Source: Bradyrhizobium zhanjiangense (GTDB lineage: Bacteria; Pseudomonadota; Alphaproteobacteria; Rhizobiales; Xanthobacteraceae). Taken from it: 64,000 bases of DNA. A program made the translations under genes and the position numbers. Location: positions 1,240,001-1,304,000 of the forward strand of contig NZ_CP022221.1 of NCBI RefSeq assembly GCF_004114935.1, in the 5' to 3' direction. Positions 8,786 through 18,158 of this stretch are shown one piece after another. Position 1 is the stretch's first letter; each line of letters starts with the position of its first letter. The notes under the pieces are model-generated. The model worked only from the letters and a program-made list of their open reading frames with translations, had not been told where the DNA came from and searched no databases.

Positions 8786-11425
8786 GTGATTCCCGCAAGT
8801 TCCGTCCGCAAAGCCGGAAGAACGATCCTGCGGAATGCTCCGCTGCAGATCGCATTGTTCTTCCTGCCCCTGGTCTGGATCGGCTATTTCGCGATCACGT
8901 CATCGGAACGGACGGATGCGGTCGAGCAGGCGCGGTCGCACGGCAACAGCGTCGCCGAATTGTTCGAGGAGAACACCGAGCGCATCTTCGAGCGCGTGGA
9001 TCAGTCGTTGCTGGTGGTGCGAGCGCTCTACGCCCAGGATCCGTTGACCTTCAGCCTGAAGTTCTGGTCCGAGAAGGCTCGCATCGCCACCGGCGACGTG
9101 GTCCAGTTCGCCCTGATCGGGGCGGATGGCTACATGACGGATACGACGACGGGCTATTCCGGTCCGCCGCTCTATCTCGGCGATCGCGAGCACTTCATTC
9201 AAACCATGTCGCAGACCGACGATCGCCTCTACGTCGCGAAACCGGTTCTGGGCCGCGCGTCCAACAAATGGACCATACAGCTCGCAAGAAAGGTCTTCGA
9301 TCTTGCCAGGAATCCCGTGGGCGTGGTCGTCGGCTCGATCAGCGTCGATGTTGTCGGTCGATTCTACGACACCGCAAAGCTCGGCGCAGGAGGAACGCTG
9401 GTCCTCAGAAATGCAAACCAGGTCGTGCTCGCCGCGCGGGGCATAAACCAGGACGCGGTGTTGGGGCAGCGTGCGCCGAATCGCGTCGAAGGCGAGCTTC
9501 GGGACGGCTTCTACGCCCAATATTGGAACGAGAACCATCCCAACCGCGATGACCGGCTGGTGACCGCGCGCAGATCGCGGCTGTTTCCACTCATCTTCAC
9601 CGTAGGAATCTCGGAGCGCGAGATCTATTCGCGCGCGGATACCAGGCAAAAGGTCTATCTCGGCGGCGCGCTGCTGCTCACGTTCATCATTCTGACTGCG
9701 ACCATGTTCCACTGGCGACGCCGACAGGCGCTGGATCGCGCCCAGCGCGAGCTGCGCGAATTCGCCAGCAAGTTCGAAGACGCGCTCAGAAACCTTCCCC
9801 AGGGCTTGAGCATGTTCGACGGCAGCGACCGCCTGATCGCATTCAATCAACAATGGCTCGAACTCTATGGTCTCGTGCCGGAGGAGATTCGGATCGGCAT
9901 GGACTTCCGCGAGGTGTTTGCAAAACAGACCGCCGTTCTCGACGTCGAGGCTTACCTGGTCGATCTGAAGAATCGGCTCGCCAAGTCGGAGCACACCTCG
10001 AACACCGTGCAGTTTCCGGATGGGCGGGTTGTCTATGTCTCCTACGGACGGCGCGAGGGCGGTGGCTGGGTCGCCACCCATGAGGACATCACCGAACGCA
10101 AGGCATCCGAGGACCGGATCGAAAGGCTCGCGCATTACGACAGTCTGACCGGATTGGCCAATCGCAATCTGTTCAAGGAGCGCATCGACGAGGCACTCGC
10201 GACGTCCGGTGCCTCGGGAGCTCCCTTCGCCGTACTCCTGCTGGATCTCGACAAGTTCAAGTCCGTCAACGACGTGCTTGGTCACCAATGTGGCGATGCC
10301 TTGCTGAAGCAGGTCGCGGGCCGGATCAAGGCGCAGATCCGTGACGCCGACACGGCGGCGCGGATCGGCGGCGACGAGTTTGCCGTGATCGTTGCGCCGG
10401 GCCGGGGCGCGATGCACGACGGCGCCGCCAGCCTCGCCGCGCGGCTGGTTCAGGCCATTGCCGAGCCCTATCAGATCGACGATCATCCCATCGTGATCGG
10501 CTGCAGCATCGGCATCGCCGTGGCTCCCGAGCATGGCAGCCGCGTCGATGAGATCCTTCGTAACGCCGACCTTGCACTCTACAAGTCGAAGAACGCCGGC
10601 CGGAACTGCTTCCATACCTACTCGGTGGAGCTCAAGGCCGAAGCGGATCAGCGCAACGTGCTCGAGATCGAGCTTCGTGAGGCGATCTGGCGCGAGGAAA
10701 TCGAAGTGTTCTATCAGCCTGTGACCGAGCTCGGCACCGGCCGTGTGAAATCGGTCGAGGCTCTCGCGCGTTGGCATCACGGCACCAGGGGCTTCATTTC
10801 CCCCGCCGAGTTCATTGCGGTTGCAGAGGCGGGTGGATTGATCGTTGAACTCGGCAATCAGGTGCTGACCAAGGCGTGCCGGGATGCGATGACCATGCCG
10901 GACGACGTCAAGGTCGCGATCAACCTGTCCGCCCTGCAGTTCGCCAGCACCAACCTCGTCGACACCGTGACGTTCGCACTGGCGCAGAGTGGACTTCCGC
11001 AAACCCGGCTCGAGCTCGAGATCACCGAGAGCGTTTTCCTCGCCGATACCCAGGAAAATCTCAAGACGCTCCAGCGCCTCAAGGCGCTCGGCGTCTCCAT
11101 TGCGCTTGACGACTTCGGTGTCGGTTACTCGTCATTGTCCTATCTGACGGCTTTTCCGTTCGACAAGGTCAAGATCGACAAATCCTTCATCGACAGGATT
11201 GACCGGCGCGAGACCGTCGCCGTGCTGAAATCCATCGTACAGCTTGCCGAGACCCTGAAGCTCTCGATCGTCGCCGAGGGTGTCGAGACCTCCGAACAGC
11301 TCAGACAGCTCCATTCGCTCGGAATTCCGCTAGGACAAGGCTACTACTTCAGCAAGCCCGTGCCGCTCGCCGGCTTGTCGTGGCAAGCTCCCGCCACGCG
11401 GCGGAGGCGGCGGGCGGCGGCGTGA
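8786..11425 (+). CDS. membrane GGDEF-EAL protein with PAS domain (c-di-GMP turnover)
   Basis: An 879-residue inner-membrane signalling protein. In order: TM1 (about 20-40), a periplasmic Cache-like sensor (about 45-290), TM2 (about 293-312), a PAS domain (about 328-440, LPQGLSMFDGSDRLIAFN), GGDEF (about 445-605, intact RIGGDEF near 526-532) and EAL (about 624-870). EAL residues are present: VEALARW, LEITES, DDFGVGYSSLSYL and VAEGVET. Both catalytic halves look intact, so it could make and/or degrade cyclic di-GMP. The GTG start is the only one placing a short cytosolic tail before TM1; its ribosome site is weak. It is monocistronic. Confidence 0.93.
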   Translation: MIPASSVRKAGRTILRNAPLQIALFFLPLVWIGYFAITSSERTDAVEQARSHGNSVAELFEENTERIFERVDQSLLVVRALYAQDPLTFSLKFWSEKARIATGDVVQFALIGADGYMTDTTTGYSGPPLYLGDREHFIQTMSQTDDRLYVAKPVLGRASNKWTIQLARKVFDLARNPVGVVVGSISVDVVGRFYDTAKLGAGGTLVLRNANQVVLAARGINQDAVLGQRAPNRVEGELRDGFYAQYWNENHPNRDDRLVTARRSRLFPLIFTVGISEREIYSRADTRQKVYLGGALLLTFIILTATMFHWRRRQALDRAQRELREFASKFEDALRNLPQGLSMFDGSDRLIAFNQQWLELYGLVPEEIRIGMDFREVFAKQTAVLDVEAYLVDLKNRLAKSEHTSNTVQFPDGRVVYVSYGRREGGGWVATHEDITERKASEDRIERLAHYDSLTGLANRNLFKERIDEALATSGASGAPFAVLLLDLDKFKSVNDVLGHQCGDALLKQVAGRIKAQIRDADTAARIGGDEFAVIVAPGRGAMHDGAASLAARLVQAIAEPYQIDDHPIVIGCSIGIAVAPEHGSRVDEILRNADLALYKSKNAGRNCFHTYSVELKAEADQRNVLEIELREAIWREEIEVFYQPVTELGTGRVKSVEALARWHHGTRGFISPAEFIAVAEAGGLIVELGNQVLTKACRDAMTMPDDVKVAINLSALQFASTNLVDTVTFALAQSGLPQTRLELEITESVFLADTQENLKTLQRLKALGVSIALDDFGVGYSSLSYLTAFPFDKVKIDKSFIDRIDRRETVAVLKSIVQLAETLKLSIVAEGVETSEQLRQLHSLGIPLGQGYYFSKPVPLAGLSWQAPATRRRRRAAA

Positions 11426-11637
11426 GGAGAAGGGCAGGGCGCGGATCTTAAATTCGCGCGTGCTATCCTCCTCGTCGGGGATGGAATTGACCGTCCCGGC
11501 TTCGCTCCCTTGGCAAGCTCCTTCCCACAACCGTCTGCGCGTGGCGCCTATGTCCATTCGCAATTGTGAGACTTGAGCACGAGCCGCGTTCTCGCCTCCG
11601 TGCTATTGCTGCCCTCGCAATCTGCGCGAGGACAACC

Positions 11638-12300
11638 ATGCTTCCCCTTCCTGCCGACATCTTCACCGAGCCCGAGGACGTCTCGCCCGACGGTCTTGCC
11701 AATCTCGGTCCGCTCCGCCGTCTCGCCGGCAGCTGGCAGGCGGACAAGGGCATCGACGTCAATCCGAAGGCGGAGGGGCCGGAGCGGCGCACCTTCATCG
11801 AGCGCATCCGCATGGATCCCATCGATCCGCAGGCCAACGGGCCGCAGCTGTTCTACGGGCTGCGCTATCACATCCACATCAACACGCCCGAGGAGGACAT
11901 CACCTTCCACGACCAGGTCGGCTACTGGCTGTGGGAGCCCGCGACCGGGTTGATCATGCAGACGCTGGCGATCCCGCGCGGGCAGGTGCTGCTCGCCTCA
12001 GGCAAGGCCGGGCCGGACGACAGCAAGATCTCCGTCACGGCAAAGCGCGGCGATACCGCTTACGGGATCTGCTCGACCGACTTCCTGGAGCAGGCCTTCC
12101 GCACCGATTCCTATCGCTGCGACATCAGCTTCAACGACGACGGCAGCTGGACCTATCTGATCCAGACCGAGTTGTTCGTGCGCGGCGCGCCGTTCAATCA
12201 CCACGACACCAACACGCTCAAGCTCGTCGCGCCGCCAAAGCTCAATCCGCTTGCGGTGATCGTGAACGATCGCGCCAAGGGCGGTGGATCGGCGGCCTGA
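11638..12300 (+). CDS. haem-binding beta-barrel (nitrobindin/FABP-like) protein
   Basis: A 220-residue soluble protein. The start of the barrel shows LGPLRRLAGSWQADKGIDV, then FYGLRYHIHI and FHDQVGYWLWEPATGLIMQ, matching the nitrobindin-like haem-binding beta-barrel family with an extended N-terminus and a C-terminal HHDTNTLKL strand. Known relatives bind haem or small hydrophobic ligands. The ATG at 11638 is chosen because GCGAGGACA lies just upstream; a longer frame is open but lacks support. It is the first of three closely spaced genes, 14 bp before a RibD-like reductase. Confidence 0.8.
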   Translation: MLPLPADIFTEPEDVSPDGLANLGPLRRLAGSWQADKGIDVNPKAEGPERRTFIERIRMDPIDPQANGPQLFYGLRYHIHINTPEEDITFHDQVGYWLWEPATGLIMQTLAIPRGQVLLASGKAGPDDSKISVTAKRGDTAYGICSTDFLEQAFRTDSYRCDISFNDDGSWTYLIQTELFVRGAPFNHHDTNTLKLVAPPKLNPLAVIVNDRAKGGGSAA

Positions 12301-12314
12301 GACCGGAGAATCAC

Positions 12315-13025
12315 ATGAAGCCTTATGTCATCTGCCTGATGCACGCCAGCCTGGATGGCCGCACGCATCCCAGCCGCTGGCGCCCGAAGGGCGCGGGCAC
12401 GGACTGGTTCGAGAAAATCCATGACGAGCTCGGCGGCGATGCCTGGGTGATCGGCCGCGTCACCGGCTCGGAATTCGCCAAGGGCAAGTCGTACCCGACC
12501 GGGACGAGCGAGAAATTTCCGCGCGAGAACTGGTTCGCACGACGCGATGCAAAAACCTACGGTGTCGTGCTCGACGCGCAGGGCAAGATCGGCTGGGGCC
12601 GCTCCGATATCGGCGGCGATCCAATTGTCGTCGTGCTGACCGAGAGCGTGCCGGATTCGCATCTCGCAGGGCTGCGCGGCGAAGGCGTGTCCTACATCTT
12701 CGCCGGCAAGTCCGAGATCGATCTGGCGCTGACGCTGGACATTCTCAGCCGTGAGCTCGGCGTGAAGCGTCTGCTGGTTGAGGGCGGCGGCGTTGCCAAT
12801 GGCGCGTTCCTGCGCGCCGGCCTCATCGACGAATTCAACCTGATCCTTAGCCCCGCGGTGGATGGCGCGAGCGGCGCACCGTTCGTATTCGATTCGACGG
12901 CAGCGGACAGCGACAAGCGCGCGCCGATCACGGCGATGACGCTGGAGAGCACGCGGGAACTCGGCGGCGGCGTCCTGCTGCTGCGCTATCTGATCAAGAA
13001 CGATCCGCAGGCCGCGGTAAAGTAG
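12315..13025 (+). CDS. RibD C-terminal/dihydrofolate-reductase-like oxidoreductase
   Basis: A 236-residue protein with the RibD C-terminal reductase fold. It begins KPYVICLMHASLDGR, carries the helix VIGRVTGSEF, then the nucleotide-binding GVKRLLVEGGGVANGAFL motif, and ends in a LILSPAV strand. Members reduce pteridine- or flavin-like rings with NAD(P)H; the substrate here is unknown. CCGGAGAATCAC gives a clear ribosome site. It lies between the haem-barrel and the amine-oxidase-like gene with 14- and 9-bp gaps, so the three are likely one operon. Confidence 0.85.
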   Translation: MKPYVICLMHASLDGRTHPSRWRPKGAGTDWFEKIHDELGGDAWVIGRVTGSEFAKGKSYPTGTSEKFPRENWFARRDAKTYGVVLDAQGKIGWGRSDIGGDPIVVVLTESVPDSHLAGLRGEGVSYIFAGKSEIDLALTLDILSRELGVKRLLVEGGGVANGAFLRAGLIDEFNLILSPAVDGASGAPFVFDSTAADSDKRAPITAMTLESTRELGGGVLLLRYLIKNDPQAAVK

Positions 13026-13034
13026 CGCGCCGGC

Positions 13035-14306
13035 ATGTCGGGACCATCGGAGCACATCGTCATCGTCGGTGCCGGCGCCGCCGGCCTGATGGCGGCGCGG
13101 GAGCTGGCGCGTGCGGGTAGACGCGTGACCATCCTGGAGGCGCGCGAGCGCTGCGGCGGGCGCATCCATCCGCTGCCGGCGGCGCAGTTCGGCTACCCCG
13201 CCGATGGCGGCGCCGAGTTCGTCCATGGTGAGGCGCCGGTCACGCGGGCTTTGCTGCGCGAGGCCGGTCTGTCGCTTCAGGCGATCGGAGGCACGCAATG
13301 GAGCTTTGACGGCGCAATCCTCTCGCGCGAGGACCGCCACGATGCGCACGAGGCGAAGCTGCAAGCCGCGCTGCGGGACTTGAAGGACGATCTCGCTGTC
13401 GCCGACTTCCTGCGCCGTCATTTTGCCGGAGAGGACTATGCGCGGCTGCGCCATTCCATCGAGCGAATGGTCGAGGGCTATGATGCGGCGGACCCCGCGC
13501 GCGCCTCGACGCTGGCGTTGCGTGAGGAGTGGATGGACGGCGGTCACTTTCCGCAGACGCGGATCAACGGTGGCTATGGCGCGCTGATCGATTGTCTAGC
13601 GGCCGAGTGCCGCGCCCGCGGCGTTGCGATCCGGCTCGGTTGCGCTGTATCGGCGATCGAGGAGGAGGGCGGCGCCGTGGTGGTTCGCTGCGCCAGCGGC
13701 GATGGACTTGCCTGCGACCGGGCGATCCTCACCGTGCCGCTGCCGCTGCTGCGCAAGATCGCGCTGCCAGCACACGTCGGCGCGAGGCTTGCTGCCGCCG
13801 ACGACATCGGCTTCGGCAACGTCATCAAGATCCTGCTCCGCTTCGCGCGGCCCTGGTGGCGCGACCGACAGGACGACCTCGCCGACATGATCTTCCTGCT
13901 GTCGAACGAAGTGATTCCGGTGTGGTGGACGCGATATCCGGACCAGCATCCGCTGCTCACCGGCTGGTTCGGCGGCCCGCGGACAGCGGAGCTGTCGCAT
14001 CTCGAGCCGCAAGGACTGATCGAGGCCGGGCTCGATTCGCTCGCCGCCATCTTCAAGCGGTCGCGCGATGATATCGCGCGCGATCTTGTGGCGGCGGCTG
14101 CAACCAATTGGGCGCAGGATCCCTTCGCCCGCGGCGCCTATTCCTGGGCGACGCCGCGGACGCGAGAGGCGCAAGCGATTCTCGCCCGCGCCGATGGCTT
14201 GGTGCTGTTGTCCGGCGAAGCGCTCTATCGTGGCCGCGACATGGGCACGGTCGAGGCGGCACTGGCTAGCGGCCTGGAGACGGCAGAGATGATCTTGCGG
14301 AGCTAA
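13035..14306 (+). CDS. FAD-dependent amine oxidase family protein
   Basis: A 423-residue flavoprotein. The N-terminal Rossmann motif IVIVGAGAAGLMAARELA is followed by the second-strand acidic residue in ILEARERCGGR, the classic amine oxidase/phytoene desaturase signature. The middle has YGALIDCLAAECRARGVAIRLG, and the C-terminus ends with the second FAD motif GLVLLSGEALYR...GTVEAALASGLETA. It oxidises an amine or related group; the substrate is unknown. It is the last gene of a three-gene run and stops 5 bp before a strong intrinsic terminator. Confidence 0.88.
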   Translation: MSGPSEHIVIVGAGAAGLMAARELARAGRRVTILEARERCGGRIHPLPAAQFGYPADGGAEFVHGEAPVTRALLREAGLSLQAIGGTQWSFDGAILSREDRHDAHEAKLQAALRDLKDDLAVADFLRRHFAGEDYARLRHSIERMVEGYDAADPARASTLALREEWMDGGHFPQTRINGGYGALIDCLAAECRARGVAIRLGCAVSAIEEEGGAVVVRCASGDGLACDRAILTVPLPLLRKIALPAHVGARLAAADDIGFGNVIKILLRFARPWWRDRQDDLADMIFLLSNEVIPVWWTRYPDQHPLLTGWFGGPRTAELSHLEPQGLIEAGLDSLAAIFKRSRDDIARDLVAAAATNWAQDPFARGAYSWATPRTREAQAILARADGLVLLSGEALYRGRDMGTVEAALASGLETAEMILRS

Positions 14307-14310
14307 GAAG

Positions 14311-14336
14311 AAGGCCCGCATCTCTGCGGGCCTTTT
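14311..14336. terminator. intrinsic terminator, probably bidirectional
   Basis: AAGGCCCGCA (14311-14320) pairs perfectly with TGCGGGCCTT (14325-14334) around a TCTC loop, followed by TTTT. On the minus strand the stem is followed by TTCTTCTT. It separates the convergent amine-oxidase-like gene and the small secreted protein gene and can serve both. Confidence 0.9.
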
Positions 14337-14339
14337 GTC

Positions 14340-14645
14340 TCACCAGCGGCCGCCGCCGAAGCTGAATGTCACGCCGGGACCGCCGCCGTAATATCCGTAG
14401 GGGCTACCACCATAATAGCTGTGCCGGGGGTAATAGCCGTAGCTTCTATAGTAGGGCCGATAGTAGCCGTGATGCCGCCAATGATGGTGACCATGCCAGC
14501 GGTGGTACCTGCGGTGCGCGCTAATGTCGGTGGACTGGCTTTCGTGCGCGGTCTGCCCCGCGCTTGAACCACCGGCCGCGTTCGCCGCCGATCCGCCGGC
14601 AAGTGCCGCAGCACTAACGGCCATCGCGACAATGAGATACTTCAT
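14340..14645 (-). CDS. small secreted His/Tyr/Gly-rich protein
   Basis: A 101-residue protein. Residues 1-23 form a Sec signal (KYLIVAMAVSAAALAGGSAANA). A short linker leads to a His/Trp/Arg stretch (HRRYHRWHGHHHWRHH) and then a Tyr/Gly-rich tail (GYYGGGPG). Low-complexity extracytoplasmic proteins like this are common in Bradyrhizobium, with no established role. The His-rich part could bind metal, which is inference. The start at 14645 has GGAG upstream, and the longer frame lacks a signal peptide at its N-terminus. It resembles the Gly/Tyr-rich protein at 48464 in design. Confidence 0.75.
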   Translation of the reverse strand: MKYLIVAMAVSAAALAGGSAANAAGGSSAGQTAHESQSTDISAHRRYHRWHGHHHWRHHGYYRPYYRSYGYYPRHSYYGGSPYGYYGGGPGVTFSFGGGRW

Positions 14646-14874
14646 GTCATCACTCCAGTTGAACGTCGTGTGACAACAGATGAGCATCCGGCGCGTTCCG
14701 GCCAGCGCAGGCGTCGAAACGACGCAGCATGCGACGTCCGGTTCGCGCGAAGGATTGCGTGTCGTGGGATCTATCGCCGCAGCACCGACGTCGATCGCGA
14801 TGCTGCCATCACCTCGCCTCGATTGACGCATTGGCGACATCTTTGATGACGATGCGCGGGCGGCAAGGCTGCCG

Positions 14875-15453
14875 CTACTTGAACGGATCCTGGATCGACG
14901 GCGCTGACTGCCGGATGCGGCGCACGCTGACCGGCGTGCCGTCGGAGACGAACAGGAGCTCGTATTTGCGGCCTTCGCTGTCGGTGGCGGAGCAGGTGAC
15001 GTCGTTCACCTTCCTGGCGGCGAAATTGCCGGTCTGGCGGCAGACCCCGGTGGAGGTCTGCTCGGCCGGCACCGGCAGGCCATCGACCTTCGGACGGTCC
15101 TTGGAGTTGAGCAGCATGCGATCGATCGGCAATTCGTAGGAATTGTCGTCGGCGCGCTTGCCGTTCTCGCCGGAGAACGACACCACGTGATTTGCGTCGG
15201 CGGGATCGTCGACCGCGACCGCGAAATTGACCCGGCCCTTGTCGCCATGGGCGTAGGCCACCGTCTTGCAGGCATAGGTGCGCCCGGCGACCTTGAGCGT
15301 CTTGCACTTGCCCGACATCAGCGCCAGCAGGTCGATAAAGGAATTCTGCTGCTCCAGCGGATTGTTGACCGGGACGGGGGCGGAAGTCTCAGCAAAACAA
15401 GGGCTTGCCAGGGCAATGAGAGCGGCACCGAGGGCAGGTCGGCGGAGGCGCAT
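14875..15453 (-). CDS. secreted protein of unknown function
   Basis: A 192-residue protein from MRLRRPALGAALIALASPCFA, a clear signal peptide. The mature part contains four cysteines, one pair flanking KCKTLKVAGRTYACKTVAY and another near GVCRQTG and DVTCSAT, suggesting two disulfides. The strand pattern (VNFAVAVDD, HVVSFSG) suggests an all-beta fold. No family is recognised. A start at 15465 is also possible. The gene is on the minus strand, 194 bp downstream of the TPR gene's stop, and seems monocistronic. Confidence 0.7.
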   Translation of the reverse strand: MRLRRPALGAALIALASPCFAETSAPVPVNNPLEQQNSFIDLLALMSGKCKTLKVAGRTYACKTVAYAHGDKGRVNFAVAVDDPADANHVVSFSGENGKRADDNSYELPIDRMLLNSKDRPKVDGLPVPAEQTSTGVCRQTGNFAARKVNDVTCSATDSEGRKYELLFVSDGTPVSVRRIRQSAPSIQDPFK

Positions 15454-15647
15454 CGGAAGGCTCACATGCCAGGGAACCACGGAGAAGTTCCGTCCGATAA
15501 CCATCGAACCGCAAATTGGTTGCGATCCCGTTTGTCTTGCCGAACCCGACCGGAATACCACCGCGCCACCCTAACGGCGATTCGCGAGATCGCCCCAAAT
15601 CCATCCTGCGCACTTGCCGTCAGGCCGGTGTTTTTTTCGTGGCAGCG

Positions 15648-16961
15648 CTAGCCCATCGCCGCCTGCCAGGCCCTGTCGCGCAGGGACGGGCGGCGGTGCA
15701 GGCGAGCCTCGAGCAGGGCGCGGGCACGCGGCAGCTCTCCGCTGCGCATGAGCGCGACAATATAGGTGTCCTCGATCAATTCGCGCTGGGCGTGACTGCC
15801 GCCGATGCGCACGACGTCGGCGAGAACCGGCGCGAGCGTTTGCACGCAGGTCCTGTAATTCTCATCCGCAAAGGCCAGAAGCGCGCGGCAGATCGCGGGC
15901 ACCACCGGGCCGGCCGGCAGCTTGCCGTCCGCGAGCCGCTGCTCGATCACCGCAAGGCGCGCGGCAAGCGCCTCGCGGTTCTGCGTTGCGGCGGCGAACA
16001 GCGCCATGTGGACGTCGGCGAACGGCAGGCCGGATTTCGGGAATAGTTTTTGCGCGGCCGCGTCGGCATCGCGCCAGAGCGCCTCGGGCACGGCATGGCC
16101 GTAGGCCGACAGGCGCCACAGCAACGAGGCGCCGTCGGTGACGGCGTTGAGCGGAGGCGCCTGCGCGACTGACGGCTGAAGCACGTCGGCATAGATCGAC
16201 AGCGCCCGCGCTGCATCGCCGTGCTCGAGCGCGCCGAGGGCCTGGTGCCAGCGGATGTGGCCGTGCAAAATTCCGGCGCGGTCGTAAGCGGGGATCCAGT
16301 CGTCGACGAGGCGATCGGCGTCGTCGATCGAGCCGTCCTCGAACATCGCATGCAGCACGGCGTGCGCGGCATGGGCGTTGGCGCGGCGCAGATTGAAGCC
16401 GCGCTCGGTGACGCCGCGGCCGTGGGCGACATCGCCGTTCTCCGTCATCGCCCAGCCATACATGGTGAGGAACCACCAATCCTCGCCATAGTGCTGCGCG
16501 ACGCGCTCGCAGAGCTCATGCCGGGCGCGATCGTGATCGGCCATGCCGGAGAAGGCGAACAGACCGAACGCGCCGAGCGGCAGCGACAGCACCAATGCAT
16601 CGCGCGGCCATGTCTCGACGTGCTTGCGCATCGCCGCGATCGCCTCGGGCAGCCGGCCCTCGATCGCCAGCGCCAGCGTCTCGACATGGGAGCGCTCGCG
16701 CTCCGTGCCGCGCTTCGCAACGCGTTCGCGCGCGACCGCCGCCTTGCTGCGCGCGAGATCGCCCTGCTGATAGAAGGCATGCACACGAGCGCGGGCGATA
16801 TGGGCCAGCGCAAAATCCGGGTCGGCCGCAATCGCGCGCTCCAGCGCCTCCGCCGTGCCGGTCCACCCCGCGAGCATGAGGTCGACGCCCTCGCGATAAG
16901 CGGATGCTGCCGCATCGGATGTGGTGGAGAGCGGCAGGCCGTAGCGGTCTTCAAGCGCCAT
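15648..16961 (-). CDS. tetratricopeptide-repeat protein
   Basis: A 437-residue soluble helical-repeat protein with no signal peptide. TPR-like helix pairs appear from residue 20 (AYREGVDLMLAGWTGTAEALERAIAADP, in parts) through to the C-terminus (ALMRSGELPRARALLEARL). The layout matches a cytosolic TPR family found widely in proteobacteria and vertebrates (TPR-repeat protein 38 type) with unknown function. A CCGGAGACGACC site precedes the ATG. The aldo/keto reductase gene lies 15 bp upstream on the same strand, so co-transcription is likely. Confidence 0.82.
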   Translation of the reverse strand: MALEDRYGLPLSTTSDAAASAYREGVDLMLAGWTGTAEALERAIAADPDFALAHIARARVHAFYQQGDLARSKAAVARERVAKRGTERERSHVETLALAIEGRLPEAIAAMRKHVETWPRDALVLSLPLGAFGLFAFSGMADHDRARHELCERVAQHYGEDWWFLTMYGWAMTENGDVAHGRGVTERGFNLRRANAHAAHAVLHAMFEDGSIDDADRLVDDWIPAYDRAGILHGHIRWHQALGALEHGDAARALSIYADVLQPSVAQAPPLNAVTDGASLLWRLSAYGHAVPEALWRDADAAAQKLFPKSGLPFADVHMALFAAATQNREALAARLAVIEQRLADGKLPAGPVVPAICRALLAFADENYRTCVQTLAPVLADVVRIGGSHAQRELIEDTYIVALMRSGELPRARALLEARLHRRPSLRDRAWQAAMG

Positions 16962-16976
16962 GGTCGTCTCCGGAGT

Positions 16977-17999
16977 TCAAGCCGTCCGCGCGCGGCGTCC
17001 TTCGATCGGATAGGCCGGATCGTTGTATCCGGGCGTCGAGGGATGGCCCGGCACGACCAGCCGGTCGATCAGCGCCTCGTCCTCCGCGGTGAAGCGATAG
17101 TCGAGTGCGCGGATATAGTCGTCCCATTGCTGCTCGGTGCGGGGGCCGGCGATGATGGAGGTCACGAAAGCGGAGTTCAGCACCCAGGCGACCGCGAACT
17201 GGCCGGCGGTGATGCCTTTCTTCTCGGCATGGGCTTTGATCTCCTGCGCGAGCTGGAGTGATTCCGGCCGCCATTCGGTCTGCATCATGCGGGTGTCGTT
17301 GCGGCCCGCGCGCGTCTCCTTGTCCGGCGCAGCATCGGGCTGGTACTTGCCGGTGAGGACGCCGCGCGCGAGCGGGCTGTAGGGCACGATGCCGAGGCCG
17401 TAATAGGCGCAGGCCGGAAAATGCTCGACCTCCGGCATGCGGTTCATGGCGTTGTAATAGGGCTGGCTCACCGCGGGCCGGTCGATGCCAAGCCGGTCGC
17501 AGATGTTGCAGATCTCGGCGACGCGCCAGGCGCGGTAGTTCGAGACGCCGAAATAGCGCACCTTGCCCGCGCGGATCAGGTCGCCCATCGCGCGTACCGT
17601 CTCCTCCAGCGGCGTCGCATGATCTTCCTTGTGCAGGTAGTAGATGTCGATGTGGTCGGTGCCGAGCCGCGTCAAGCTTTCGTCGGCGGCCTGCAGCACC
17701 CAGCGCCGCGACAGGCCGCCGCGATTGGGATCGTCGCCCATTTCGTTGTTCATGGGGTTAGCGAGCTTCGTGGCGAGCACCCAGGCGTGACGATTGCCGG
17801 CGATGGCGCGGCCAACGACCTCTTCGGACGCGCCCTTCGAATAGGCATCCGCCGTGTCGATGAAGTTGATCCCGGCATCGAACGCTTTCGCGATGATCCG
17901 TTCGGATGCGGCTTCATCCGTCGGCCCGCCGAACATCATGGTGCCGAGACAAATCGGCGACACTTTCAGGCCGCTGCGGCCGAGCTGGCGGTATTGCAT
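16977..17999 (-). CDS. aldo/keto reductase
   Basis: A 340-residue NADPH-dependent (beta/alpha)8 barrel. It begins QYRQLGRSGLKVSPICLGTMMFG. Catalytic residues are visible: Asp and Tyr in INFIDTADAYSKG, Lys in ATKLANP and His in IDIYYLHKED. The C-terminal cofactor region contains SIIAGPRTEQQW. It reduces aldehydes or ketones; the substrate is unknown. The start at 17999 follows GAGGAAGCAACC. The in-frame extension upstream is translated repeat DNA (CERSEAIQ) and is rejected. It forms a likely two-gene unit with the TPR gene. Confidence 0.9.
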   Translation of the reverse strand: MQYRQLGRSGLKVSPICLGTMMFGGPTDEAASERIIAKAFDAGINFIDTADAYSKGASEEVVGRAIAGNRHAWVLATKLANPMNNEMGDDPNRGGLSRRWVLQAADESLTRLGTDHIDIYYLHKEDHATPLEETVRAMGDLIRAGKVRYFGVSNYRAWRVAEICNICDRLGIDRPAVSQPYYNAMNRMPEVEHFPACAYYGLGIVPYSPLARGVLTGKYQPDAAPDKETRAGRNDTRMMQTEWRPESLQLAQEIKAHAEKKGITAGQFAVAWVLNSAFVTSIIAGPRTEQQWDDYIRALDYRFTAEDEALIDRLVVPGHPSTPGYNDPAYPIEGRRARTA

Positions 18000-18048
18000 G
18001 GTTGCTTCCTCAACGCTTGCGTTCGTGCCAGCATAGCCAGCTACGTCA

Positions 18049-18127
18049 GTCATTGCGAGCGCAGCGAAGCAATCCAGAACTGCGTCCGCGGAAACATGCT
18101 GGATTGCTTCGCTGCGCTCGCAATGAC
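18049..18127. repeat. dispersed palindromic repeat, perfect 29-bp arms
   Basis: Left arm 18049-18077 (begins GTCATTGCGAGCGCAGCGAA) and right arm 18099-18127 are exact reverse complements with a 21-nt spacer. A diverged sibling lies at 52095-52179. When read through, the arms give peptides such as CERSEAIQ. It lies upstream of the aldo/keto reductase gene. Confidence 0.9.
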
Positions 18128-18158
18128 GGTGTGGGGTACGCTCATGCCTCACAATCGG

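Noticed and set aside
8900..11002. A 700-residue open frame antisense to the GGDEF-EAL gene
   Set aside because: The sense strand encodes all catalytic motifs in order. The antisense frame shows no family pattern and is typical of GC-rich codon bias.
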